Origin: Chondrus crispus | Lineage: Eukaryota; Rhodophyta; Florideophyceae; Gigartinales; Gigartinaceae | DNA length: 64,000 nt | Reading direction: 5' to 3' | Assembly: GCF_000350225.1 (NCBI RefSeq) | Contig: NW_005178996.1 | Coordinates: forward strand, 175,530-239,529 | Shown: piece by piece, positions 1 through 9,336 of the stretch | How the letters are laid out: each line of letters opens with the position of its first letter | How positions within the stretch are numbered: position 1 is the stretch's first letter | Translations under genes and position numbers: made by a program | The notes under the pieces: model-generated | Seen by the model: only the letters and a program-made list of their open reading frames with translations | Told to the model about the DNA's origin: nothing | Databases searched by the model: none

Positions 1-2988
1 TTGTGTGTCCCAACGCTGGTATGTAACCTCATCTCTGTTAGCAGGATGAGGAAGGCTAAGCTCAAAACCACGTTCGACTCGGACAGTAATGGAGATGGTA
101 TGTGTCAAGTCACTACGAGAGACGGCAAAGTGGAGTATCTGCACGGAATTGAAAGCACTTCTGCTGGACTGTATGAAGCGGTACTGAAACCGACTGCAAA
201 ATCCTCCGACGCTGTGTTGGCAGTCTCACAAGAGCAGTGGCACGAAAGACTCGGTCATGCCAGTGAGTCGACAATGAAGAAGTCCCTTTCCCTCGTACGT
301 GGAGTTCAGCTACAGGACGTGAAGGACTTGTTGAGCTGTGAGTCCTGTAGAGTTTCAAAGTCGACCAGAGCCCCTCGACCATTGCGTGAAGAGTCCCGCA
401 AGACCACAAAGCCGCTCGATCTCGTGCACACGGACCTGGTAGGTCCCTTCAGGACTTCTTCGCTTGGCGGGTGCCGCTACTTTATGCCCCTCTACGACGA
501 CGCATCTGCTTTCTCGCTAATAAGATTTCTCAAATCTAAGACAGAAGCAGGAGCAGCACTGAAGTCAATGATAATGGAACTGGAGAAGCTGAAAACTGGG
601 AGCTGGCGCACGTCATTGGTTAGGAGGGTACGGTCTGATAACGGAACTGAATTCATGTCTAGAAACCTAAAGCAATGGTTGTCCAATCGAGGCATTACGC
701 AGGAATTCACTGCCCCGTACTCGCCGGAGTCTAACGGCAAAGCCGAGCGACTAAACAGGACCCTTCTCGACATGTCTCGCACAATGATGGTGGCTGCAGA
801 AGACCTTCCTCACAAAAATCGGATGTGGGCAGAAGCCGTAAACTTCTCAAACTACCTTCGAAATCGCATGTTTACATCTGCCGGGCACTGCCAGGACATG
901 ACACCCTTCGAGTGTGTCACTGGCCAGAAGCCTCACCTCGCACACATTCGGAAGTTTGGAAGCAAGGCATATGCCCACATCCCCAAGGCAAAGCGACGAG
1001 GAAAGTTTGAACCTCGAGCAGACAGTGGATACTGTGTCGGCGTTGGATGTGGAAATGGGTACCGCATATTTCTACCGCAACTACATGCAGTAGTCATCTC
1101 CAGAGATGTGCAATTCGATGAAACCAAATCTACTGTACCCCCAGCTGCGGACGTAGGTCCTGCGGAGCAACATTGTGACATTGAGGAGATGCTTGACTCG
1201 GACAAACCACAGCTTATACCACCTGTATTAAACCCAGTACCAACACCTACGACTACCGATACAGTACCGCATGAGTCCACAATGGACCTGACCTACGTCC
1301 CAACTTTGCGCCGCTCCAGCCGTACAGTACGAACCCCACGCAAGTACTCGCCGGAAGACTCCGCCATGGTTCTTGCTCTCGTACATCACATGGGCAATGA
1401 AGATCCCCATGTCCCGCTTACATACAAGCAGGCGGTGGATTGCTCCGAAAGTGAGAAATGGAAAGCAGCAATGGATGAGGAAATCTCGCAGCTAAATAAG
1501 AACACATGGAAACTTGTACCGCTACCCCCTGGGAAGAAAGCAGTAAGGTCTAAGTGGGTTTACCTCAATAAGACTGATGCTCAGCAACGTGTTACTCGGC
1601 AGCGTGCTCGACTAGTCGCGAAAGGATTCACGCAGCGCTATGGGATCGATTACGATGAAGTGTTCTCCCCAGTTGCGAAGTACAGTACGGTACGATTCGT
1701 CCTCGCAATGGCAACCCAAGAGCAGCTCGAGCTGCTGCAGCTGGATGTCAAGGCGGCTTTCTTGAACGGGGAACTGAAGGAGGAGATCTATATGGAACAA
1801 CCTGTTGGCTACTGTAACCCAGATCATCCAGATTTTGTCTACCGTCTTTTTCGAGCCATCTATGGTTTGAAGCAAGCCTCGAGAGCATGGCACATGCTTT
1901 GTGATACCTTTTTGAAGTCAATTGGATGTGTTCAGTCGGATGCAGACAAGAGCCTGTACCAGCTGGTGCTCAAAGGAGACAAAGTGTTCATCCTCGTCTA
2001 CGTTGACGATATGCTACTCGCCGGACGGAGCATGGAAGTTTTGAGAGAAGTAGCTGAGATTATTGGCAACCGCTTCGCAATTCGCATAGAAAAGAAAGTC
2101 ACTAAGTTTCTCGGTATCGTCATTGACCGATACAGCGAAAAGGGGGAGACCCATATCCACAGTGCAGCTATGATTACACACATGCTTGAAACTTTCAACA
2201 TGACGACTTGCAGGAGTGTATCTAACCCCCTTGCTCCCGGTACAGTGCTGAATACAGCACAACGCAAACAGGATTCTTACAGCGAGGGCATGGACCAAAA
2301 GCCATATCGCCAACTTGTTGGCTCGCTACTGTACTTGGCGAACACCACACGTCCCGACATCGCGTTCTCCACAAGTCTTCTCTCAAGGTTCCTGGAGAGA
2401 CCTTCTTCTCAACACTGGGAAGCAGCAAAGCGCGTCTTGCGCTATCTTTCGGGGACAAAAACCCTCGGCATCCGGTTCAGCCTGAACAACAAGGCCGGGC
2501 TACACGGGTACACCGACTCAGATTTTGCTGCTGACAAGGAGACACGGCGCAGCGTTAGTGGATTCGCATTCAAGTTTGCTGGCGGATCCATCAGCTGGAG
2601 AAGTAAAAAGCAGGAGGCTACCGCCCAGTCGACCCTGGAAGCAGAGTTTGTAGCTATGTCGTACGCAGCGCGCGAAGCAGTGTGGCTCCGTCGGTTGTTC
2701 AGGGAATGCTTTCCGTCCAACACTACGTTGCCAGCTACAGTAGTGTTTGGGGACAACGAGGGAGCCATGAACCTCGCTTACAATGACGTGGTGAACGAAA
2801 GGTCCAAGCACATCGCCGTCAAGTACTTCTTCTCGAAGGAGAAGGTCAAAGATGGCACCATCGTCTTCAACTACATCCAGACATCCGAAAATGCCGCTGA
2901 CATCTTCACTAAGATATTGTGCGTCGCTACCCACACGGAAATGGTCCACAAGTTAGGTATGAGTCATAGTTACACATCACAGCAATAG
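1..2988 (+). CDS. Copia polyprotein (partial): integrase, reverse transcriptase, RNase H
   Basis: The frame is open from base 1 to the TAG at 2986-2988, about 995 residues, with no internal stop. It enters just downstream of the protease (VPTLVCNLISVSRM). The GAG-pre-integrase zinc finger has H81, H86, C113 and C116. The integrase catalytic triad is probably D145 (HTDLVGP), D213 (RSDNGTEF) and E249 (SNGKAERLN). Reverse transcriptase begins near residue 480 and keeps YVDD at 667-670. RNase H follows (YTDSDFAAD near 838, then KHIAVKYFF near 937). The protein would copy element RNA into cDNA and integrate it into host DNA. With all visible catalytic residues kept, this may be a recently active copy. 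The visible start is a window edge, not a real start codon. Confidence 0.93.
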   Translation: MCVPTLVCNLISVSRMRKAKLKTTFDSDSNGDGMCQVTTRDGKVEYLHGIESTSAGLYEAVLKPTAKSSDAVLAVSQEQWHERLGHASESTMKKSLSLVRGVQLQDVKDLLSCESCRVSKSTRAPRPLREESRKTTKPLDLVHTDLVGPFRTSSLGGCRYFMPLYDDASAFSLIRFLKSKTEAGAALKSMIMELEKLKTGSWRTSLVRRVRSDNGTEFMSRNLKQWLSNRGITQEFTAPYSPESNGKAERLNRTLLDMSRTMMVAAEDLPHKNRMWAEAVNFSNYLRNRMFTSAGHCQDMTPFECVTGQKPHLAHIRKFGSKAYAHIPKAKRRGKFEPRADSGYCVGVGCGNGYRIFLPQLHAVVISRDVQFDETKSTVPPAADVGPAEQHCDIEEMLDSDKPQLIPPVLNPVPTPTTTDTVPHESTMDLTYVPTLRRSSRTVRTPRKYSPEDSAMVLALVHHMGNEDPHVPLTYKQAVDCSESEKWKAAMDEEISQLNKNTWKLVPLPPGKKAVRSKWVYLNKTDAQQRVTRQRARLVAKGFTQRYGIDYDEVFSPVAKYSTVRFVLAMATQEQLELLQLDVKAAFLNGELKEEIYMEQPVGYCNPDHPDFVYRLFRAIYGLKQASRAWHMLCDTFLKSIGCVQSDADKSLYQLVLKGDKVFILVYVDDMLLAGRSMEVLREVAEIIGNRFAIRIEKKVTKFLGIVIDRYSEKGETHIHSAAMITHMLETFNMTTCRSVSNPLAPGTVLNTAQRKQDSYSEGMDQKPYRQLVGSLLYLANTTRPDIAFSTSLLSRFLERPSSQHWEAAKRVLRYLSGTKTLGIRFSLNNKAGLHGYTDSDFAADKETRRSVSGFAFKFAGGSISWRSKKQEATAQSTLEAEFVAMSYAAREAVWLRRLFRECFPSNTTLPATVVFGDNEGAMNLAYNDVVNERSKHIAVKYFFSKEKVKDGTIVFNYIQTSENAADIFTKILCVATHTEMVHKLGMSHSYTSQQ

Positions 2989-3011
2989 TGGGATGCAAGG
3001 TTGAGGGGGAG

Positions 3012-3310
3012 TGTTGAATTCGGCACCAGTATCAACCTTGATCCGCCACAGGGTTGGTACTGTAATGGACCGATGGGCAATTTGTGGGTTCTGAAATCGG
3101 ACCCAAAAATAGAACCATTGAATACGGACTCGAAATCAAGGTCCCCGAAATTCGGTGGTCCACGCACGCGCGAGCATTTGCGTCCACGCCGGATCCCCAG
3201 AGAGCTAACATGTGCTGCACCCGATAGCGGGTTAGTCGCCTCGTAGCCATACGGATGGTATTACTGTAATACGGCAAGTATTAGACCAATTACGGGTACT
3301 CTTGTCACAT
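3012..3310 (+). repeat. Probable 3' LTR of the Copia element (end uncertain)
   Basis: It starts with TGTTGAATTCGG directly after a purine tract, as expected for a Copia 3' LTR. No second copy is in the window, so the right border cannot be fixed by comparison. No coding region is supported here. Confidence 0.5.
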
Positions 3311-3991
3311 AGCACGTAATGTAGGGCTGCGAGAAACCTGTGAACTTAAGCACAAAGATCCGAGCAACGACAGCATAAAAACTACAGAACACAAAAACGA
3401 GTAAACCACGACGACATCTTCCGTGAGTTTTATCATATTCTGACAAAATTCCTTCTGCCCTCAAGGCAGCAGTCAAGTACGATGGCGGGGGTGTCATTTT
3501 CCTCTTTGTTGAGAAAGGGCAAGTCAAGAAAAATAAGTCGAAAATGGTTCCTCCTGTGAGAACACCGGCCAGATAAACCTTCGCCGCTAGAGACCAACTA
3601 GCAAAATTGATGGGGTAGTTTCTGAGAGCAAGGAAGTACCTTCTGCCGTTTTCAAATGTCTTATGTCGCGCTATCACTCGAAAAGACTCTCTGGCGGTCG
3701 CAAGTCGCAGCTTGGAAAACCAAGAAACACGCGTTTCTGGGGGTCTTAGAGCGAAGGACACATTTTTAAGTTGAACTTTTCAAACTGCTTGCATCAAATC
3801 GATCATTTCTGCAAACTTTCACTCAGCATCTTTGCTCATCCCATAGCTTCGAGCATCTCTCTGCTCTTCTCTTAAAGGGAAAGAAGTCGTGGAATAGTGG
3901 TCCAGCACGCAAGTCCGCAATACTCCTCCGTCCATATTTTCTACTGAAATGAACCATCTTGCTTCTCGGGCATCTGATTCTCCTCTTGCGT

Positions 3992-4729
3992 CTAGCAAGG
4001 GGACAAATTGGCGACAGGACAATCGCATAGTAGATGGATGTAAGGACAATAGATGTATACGGGGCAGCAGTGGATGCCCTGCCGCATAATGCTCTTTTCC
4101 GAAATTGCATTGTCAACATTGCCCTAATCCAAAGCTCTTTTGCATTCCGTCTCACAACGTTTCATGATCTTTTTCGTGATTTTTGAAGCCCTGTCCCCTA
4201 CGCATACTCTCTTTTGCACCAGATATCCGAGTAGGGCATTCTGTTACAATATGGTGTGAAGCATTGTCGTCCTTGCCACAACTTCCGCTATGGCATGTGG
4301 AGTGACAGTTGGATTATCTATGTCATGTATCAAGTAAGGGGAGATGAGCTAAGACGATATTGTCATTACCGCCAACACCAAAACATCTGTGCATCTCTCG
4401 TTAGATTTGTTGCCAGCGCTATACAATTTTATAACGAGCAGCTACTTGAGAATAGTATAAAGGTAGGCGATCAGGTAACTACAGTAAAAACTCAAGCACG
4501 AACCCACAAGCCCAGCCGAACCCGTTTTACATTCTCACGCTGCAACCCGCAATAGACAGAATCGTCGAAGCGAAGTCGAAACAGCTTACGGAAGTAATTT
4601 GATTGAGCTGAAGCGACGACGGCAGGGATATGGTTTACGACGGCATCTCATTGCAAGGGTGCATTGGAGAACATACGTCGTGACAAAGACAGCAACAAGA
4701 GCCAACTTGAGACTTCGCATGCGAACCAC
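3992..4729 (-). pseudogene. Broken copy of the secreted cysteine-rich protein gene
   Basis: Paralogue of the gene at 19,034-19,477. The first ATG is GTG here (4727-4729); a second in-frame ATG remains at 4718-4720. A one-base insertion near 4590 (an extra C in the stretch read CTTCCGTAAG against CTTCGTAAG) brings in an early TAA. A 287-bp insertion (4243-4529) splits the middle of the gene. The C-terminal part still lines up, including HCCP and the same TAG position at 3992-3994. It cannot make the full protein. A TATA-like ttttatag (4801-4808) on the upstream side matches the TATA box of the intact copy. Confidence 0.85.
4243..4529. mobile_element. 287-bp insertion with a 6-bp target duplication
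   Basis: The segment is absent from the other arm of the inverted duplication, where the flanking sequence is continuous. It is bordered by the direct repeat CATTCT (4237-4242 and 4530-4535), as expected of a transposition product. Its ends (GTTACAATATGG and ACCCGTTTTA) show no clear inverted repeat, and it has no convincing coding capacity. It could be a small non-autonomous element such as a SINE or MITE; the class is not known. Confidence 0.7.
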
Positions 4730-5073
4730 ATTGTAGAGGCGAGCAACATCAATGTGCTGGATTTAGCTGCGGCGAATCATAAACGGCAACTCAAGTACGC
4801 GTTTTATAGAAAAATAATCAAGCTGTGATGACGTACCATTTCATACATGCATGGCGCTATACTGTACTCATTGTGGGGCCTGCGTTCATAGAGTGATACC
4901 GTCGTAATGCCAAGTTATGTCTCGCTTGGGCGACAACTCACCAATCAGAAAAATTCGACCGAGCGAAACTATAGTGTTGTATCCATCAGCGACCTCTTAA
5001 AATATTTTATTTCCGACTCTTTTCGAAAAAGACCATATCTGACATTTTGTATGCATTGTGGTGTACGTAGTTA

Positions 5074-5567
5074 TGTAACGGTTGAAGGACAAGCACAGTA
5101 TGTATGTCTTTGTAGTTTTACTTTTTATAAACATACTGCGCGTGGCTTTCCCGAATGGGCTGGCTCCTCCATTCTTTAAAAGGATGGCATAGAACTACAA
5201 CATAATTTCTATGCCATACCTAAAAGAATTGTCAAAGGAGGAGTACAGTATCCACTAGTACTAAAGAGGATGGTCGGGGAGATTGAAGGCAAGGACATAA
5301 GCGATTGTATGGAGATTAGTTGTAGAGTGAAAGGATAGTTTATTATAGTCTAGCAGGTACTGTATTGTTCTAAGTTTCAGCTACGATTTCTATAAAAGGC
5401 GCGGCGTTCGGACGGGGAAAGCAAAAGGGGTCAGGCACAATCACTCACTAACCCTGAGAGCCACCCAACCTGCAACCCCAAGTGTGTCCAACTTAAGAAC
5501 CGGTTCGCAAACCATTCAACACACGTAAATCACTCTGTTCATTTTAATAACCCTGCGCACCGCTAAA
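5074..5567 (+). repeat. 5' LTR of the Gypsy element
   Basis: Direct repeat of 10,878-11,372, beginning TGTAACGGTTGAAGG and ending around CGCACCGCTAAA. A TATAAAA box at 5391-5397 is the likely core promoter for the element RNA. The 3' border is set by where the two copies diverge and is good to a few bases. Confidence 0.92.
5391..5397 (+). promoter_or_regulatory. TATA box in the Gypsy LTR
   Basis: TATAAAA followed by a GC-rich stretch (GGCGCGGCG). It is conserved in the 3' LTR (TATAAAAGG near 11,196) and sits about 175 bp before the LTR end, a usual U3/R position. Confidence 0.6.
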
Positions 5568-5569
5568 AG

Positions 5570-5582
5570 TGGTAGCATCGCC
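5570..5582 (+). other. Primer-binding site of the Gypsy element
   Basis: TGGTAGCATCGCC lies two bases after the 5' LTR. It begins with TGG, complementary to the CCA end of a tRNA. The priming tRNA is not identified. Confidence 0.55.
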
Positions 5583-6253
5583 AAATCGATCTAAGCCTAT
5601 TTTTTACCAAAAAATTTCCAGTGTGCGAAATCAACACCAACAGCGCAGATTCCACACGTGGCACAGGCAGCATCAATAGCGAGCCGGAGCCCATTATCGT
5701 CGAAAAACAAGGCGAAATTCAAGCTCAGAGCCAATCTACCTCGGCTAACAAGGCAACACCGCTGCCCGCTGAAAAAGAGTTACTCCTTAATATTGCTCTG
5801 GAAAAGGGTGAGCTCGACGGTGGGGCTACCTTCGAGCTACCGTCGGCTAACGCAGGACCGAGTGGAGAGAAGTGCTCCACTTGTCAACTTAACAAGCCGT
5901 ACAACCAATCGTGGCCGGAGCACAACCGGTTTGAGTCCCATATAAGGCACCTCATTTTAAGCCGTGGATTTGGCCCTGCTGTGGAAAACCTTAACCGCGA
6001 GCACTCTAATATCCTTACAATAAAGTGCGATTTTTGTCATACGAACTACAGGAACGCCTTATTGTTCAACGCGCATAAGGTTGAAGACGAGCACCGCCGC
6101 CGTGTCAAGGAACTACATCGACTAGTACACTTGGCATCGAGCAAGGGCGTGATTGGACGTTGGACAAAGGTTACTAAACCGAGAAAAACGAACCCCGGTG
6201 TACTATCGAAGACCTTGGGGCACTTCAAGAAATACTCCAAACGTTTAATTTAG
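5576..6253 (+). CDS. Extra zinc-finger ORF (ORF0) between 5' LTR and gag
   Basis: An open frame from just after a stop at 5573 to the TAA at 6251-6253, over 210 codons, with no in-frame ATG. It holds a CxxC motif (KCSTCQLNK) and, further on, a C2H2-like finger (CDFCHTNYRNALLFNAH then DEH; spacing CX2CX12H), followed by a basic C-terminus rich in Lys and Arg. I do not recognise a family; binding of nucleic acid or protein is inferred from the finger only. Translation may need splicing (a pyrimidine/AG stretch TTTCCAG precedes codon TGT near 5620), a non-AUG start, or restoration of a lost ATG. It lies 76 bp upstream of gag. Typical Gypsy elements have no ORF here. Confidence 0.6.
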   Translation, partial: HRQIDLSLFFTKKFPVCEINTNSADSTRGTGSINSEPEPIIVEKQGEIQAQSQSTSANKATPLPAEKELLLNIALEKGELDGGATFELPSANAGPSGEKCSTCQLNKPYNQSWPEHNRFESHIRHLILSRGFGPAVENLNREHSNILTIKCDFCHTNYRNALLFNAHKVEDEHRRRVKELHRLVHLASSKGVIGRWTKVTKPRKTNPGVLSKTLGHFKKYSKRLI

Positions 6254-6329
6254 AGGTATTGACTACAGTAGAAATTTTGCATTAAAAAATTGCCTTGTTT
6301 GAAAATTTCAAAATTGTCTACTGCACACT

Positions 6330-7232
6330 ATGGAGCCAGATTCAATAATCCAAATGCAAAATGAGATCAGCTCTCTCCGCCAGCAAGTAGCTCAAGCTAA
6401 TCAGTCATTACAGGAGCAAATAGCTCAGACAAATCAAGCTGTTGCTATCGCCACCCAATCTATTTCTAACGTAAATACCACGAATAGCAATAGCAATAGC
6501 CTTTTGTTAAAAATTGGCAAACCTGAAAAACTCAACAGTGAAAATGCCCGAAGCTGGTTGAAAAGTATAGCAAATATTTTTGCAGCGCACAGCAATACAA
6601 TCGATGACAATACGAAAATCAACTCTGCCGTAAGCTATATGACGGGTGCGGGACTACAATGGTGGGAGTTAGCAAACCTAAATGACAATTCTATAACATC
6701 ATATGATGAGTTTCAAAAAGAACTATTAAACTATTTTGAACCTGTGAACAGAGAGTTGACCGCAAGAAAAATGTTGAGTGATCTAAAACAAATGGGCAAG
6801 TTAACCTTAGCCCGGGAATATAATAGAGAGTTCTCAAGATGGCTCTTGCAGATCCCAAGTATGACATATGCCGAACAGATATTCCACTACAGCCAGGGAC
6901 TTAAGACCCGCACAAGAATCGAGGTCGAGCGGGCGGAACCACAATCATTACAAGACGCTATGAAAATTGCGGACAGACTTGATAGTCTCTTCAATAGTGG
7001 TCAAAACTACTTTGGATTCGCAAGATCAACACCTAATTTCTCCTCTGCGCCTACACCAATGCAAATTGGGGACATGCAACCGCGCAGAAGTACGAAACTG
7101 TCCCCAGCAGAAAAATCGCGAAGAACTGAGCATAAGTTATGCTTCGTCTGTGGTAAACAAAACTGCATAGCCAGAAACCACTACAACAATCAGAGGCCTA
7201 GACCTAATGCGTTCACCCAAAAGAAAAACTAG
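6330..7232 (+). CDS. Gypsy gag
   Basis: 300 residues starting at ATG 6330. The N-terminus (about residues 1-40) is Gln-rich with heptad-like spacing, suggesting a coiled coil. Residues about 65-220 match the retrotransposon capsid (Retrotrans_gag) pattern, with QWWELAN, a YFEP motif and RKMLSDLKQ. Near the C-terminus the usual CCHC zinc knuckle is altered: CFVCGKQNCIARNH has the spacing CX2CX4CX4H, so the third and fourth ligands are exchanged. The protein forms the virus-like particle that packages element RNA. It ends in a TAG, and pol follows in another frame. Confidence 0.85.
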   Translation: MEPDSIIQMQNEISSLRQQVAQANQSLQEQIAQTNQAVAIATQSISNVNTTNSNSNSLLLKIGKPEKLNSENARSWLKSIANIFAAHSNTIDDNTKINSAVSYMTGAGLQWWELANLNDNSITSYDEFQKELLNYFEPVNRELTARKMLSDLKQMGKLTLAREYNREFSRWLLQIPSMTYAEQIFHYSQGLKTRTRIEVERAEPQSLQDAMKIADRLDSLFNSGQNYFGFARSTPNFSSAPTPMQIGDMQPRRSTKLSPAEKSRRTEHKLCFVCGKQNCIARNHYNNQRPRPNAFTQKKN

Positions 7233-7317
7233 TTGTTCCGTTAAATGAAGTCGGCACATTGGCGGATAAATGTACTATAACCGAAGACAAAACTACAAAA
7301 ACACAAAAAAATGATAA

Positions 7318-9333
7318 AAACAAAAAGACAAAAAGAAGCAGTATTCAAGAGAGAACAACGGTAAAGAGTCCGTCAAAGTATGTACATTCTCACCATACAA
7401 GAAGAGAAGAAATACAAAGAGGCAAGCTCTACTAGTATTCAACGGGGAGGTGCAAGATGCAACCGACAATTCCCGTTGCACTGTTCTAGTAGACAGTGGG
7501 TGCGAAGAAATAGTAATATCAAAGGCATATGCAAAGAAATTGAAGTTGAGAAAGGAGAATACTAACCTGAGTGCAGAACTATGGGACCGAATACTTGTTC
7601 CTATGGAACGGTGTTGCGAGAACCTTATCATACGGATTAGGGAAGCTACCATTACCGTACGGCCATACGTGGTAGACTGGATTGCTTACGACTTAATCCT
7701 AGGCAAAGCGTGGTTATCCGAAGCCAACCCTTTAATCGATTGGAAAATGAACCGTATGCTCCTTAAACAGGAAGAAAGGTTAATAACTCTGGACGCAGAG
7801 GCTCATAAGCATGAGGAAGCCCGCCTGACATACATGCTTACGAGTAAACAGTTCGTGAGGTTAGCGAAAAAGCAGAAAAGCACCATATATCATGTCGTAT
7901 TGAAACCTTCTCAAGAGGAAGGAGAAAATACTATGGAGAGTAGTGAAAAGAACGATTACATGAAACAGTTAGACAGACTCCTGGGAGAATACAGATGCGT
8001 ATTCCCGCAGGATCTGCCTAAAAGATTGCCTCCGAAAAGATCCGTTGAAATGAGAATAGACTTAGAAATGGATGCAAGACCCAAAACGGGTCCCATCTAT
8101 AAACTTTCAAGAAAAGAGCTGGAAGAAATGAAGAACCAGCTAGAAGAAGCCCTTGAAAATGGATTCATACGCCCAAGTATAAGTCGTTGGGGTAGCCCTG
8201 TCCTGTTCACTCCAAAGAAAGACGGTGGCCTAAGAATGTGCATCGATTATCGAGCACTCAACAAACAGACTATTAAGAACCAAGTACCCTTACCGAAAAT
8301 CGATGAAGTATGGGATCAAGTAGGAGGATCGAAATACTTCTCCACCATTGATCTAAGATCGGGGTATCATCAAATAAGGTTGAGGGATGCTGATATTCAA
8401 AAGACAGCATTCCGGACTAGATATGGTCAATACGAATACCTAGTAACGCCCTTTGGATTAACAGGGGCTCCAGGATGCCTCCACACACTCATGAACAATA
8501 TCTTCAGACCACACTTACATAAGTTTGTCCTTGTCTACTTAGACGACATTCTTATCTACAGTAAAACGAAAGAGGATCATCTGAACCATCTTAGGACAAT
8601 ACTGCAAATATTGAAGGAGCATCAACTATACGGAAAGCTTTCAAAGTGTAAATTCCTTTGTCATAATCTTGAGTACCTTGGCCACATAATAAGTGAGAAT
8701 GGTATTCAAGTGAACCCAAGGAAGATTGAAGCTGTTCAAAAATGGGAAGCTCCTCGTAATGTAAAGCAAATTCAAAGCTTTCTTGGTCTTTGTAACTACT
8801 ACCGGAGATTTGTAAAGGACTTTGCGACGATAGCAACTCCTTTATCTAATCTAACAAGAAAAGGTACACCTTTTCAGTGGGGGCCATCACAAAAAGGAGC
8901 ATTTGAAGAACTGAAGAGCAAACTAACAGAGGCTCCCGTACCTCGATACGCAGATCCCAGTTTACCGTATGAAGTAACTTCTGACGCATCTCAAACAGAT
9001 GTTGGTGCTGTCTTGACGCAAACTGACGAAACAGGATGCCGCCCAGTAGCATACGCTTCACGGAAACTGAATAAAGCAGAACAAGGATACAGTACACATG
9101 AAAGGGAACTTCTTGCTATTGTGTACTCTTTACAAACTTAGAGACCATACCTACACGGCTCAAAGTTTAAGATACTGACTGACCATCACCCATTGAAATA
9201 CTTGGATTCACAACGAACCTTATCCCGAAAACAAGCCAGATGGGTTGAATTCATGCAAGAGTTCGACTACCACATTGATTACATCAAGGGAAAGCAGAAT
9301 ACAGTAGCTGATGCATTATCGAGACAGTACTAG
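7318..9333 (+). pseudogene. Gypsy pol, first part: protease, reverse transcriptase, RNase H (in-frame TAG)
   Basis: The pol frame is open from after a stop at 7315. There is no ATG upstream of the protease, so expression probably needed frameshifting or reinitiation after gag. Protease: LVDSGCEEIVIS near 7486. Reverse transcriptase: SRWGSPVLFTPKKDGGLRMC and an intact YLDD at 8536-8547. RNase H: TSDASQTDVGAVLTQ and YSTHERELLAIVY. A TAG at 9139-9141 stops the frame inside RNase H, but the same frame continues with recognisable RNase H (HGSKFKILTDHHPLKY, VADALSRQ) to a second TAG at 9331-9333. This looks like recent point-mutation damage. Confidence 0.88.
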
Positions 9334-9336
9334 GAA

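Larger units (their letters stand above)
1..3310 (+). mobile_element. Copia-type LTR retrotransposon, 5' part outside window
   Basis: Partial Ty1/Copia element whose 5' LTR, gag and most of the protease lie before the window. The order integrase, reverse transcriptase, RNase H is diagnostic of Copia. After the stop comes a purine tract (about 3001-3011, ttgagggggag), then TGTTGAATTCGG at 3012, which I read as the start of the 3' LTR. The LTR end is not clear; about 3310 is estimated because the neighbouring duplicated segment begins near 3330. Confidence 0.85.
3330..5073 (-). repeat. Left arm of a large inverted duplication
   Basis: Its reverse complement matches about 18,690-20,100 over most of its length, including the cysteine-rich gene, its TATA region, its 3' flank and an upstream segment. 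The match ends at 5073, exactly where the LTR of the next Gypsy element starts. Differences include point changes, small indels and a 287-bp insertion (4243-4529). The arms are about 13.6 kb apart in opposite orientation. Confidence 0.85.

Noticed and set aside
9139-9333. Reassigned TAG codon in the host
   Set aside because: The likely intact frames end in TAG, TGA and TAA normally, and broken elements also contain TAA, TGA and frameshifts, so decay explains the pattern better.
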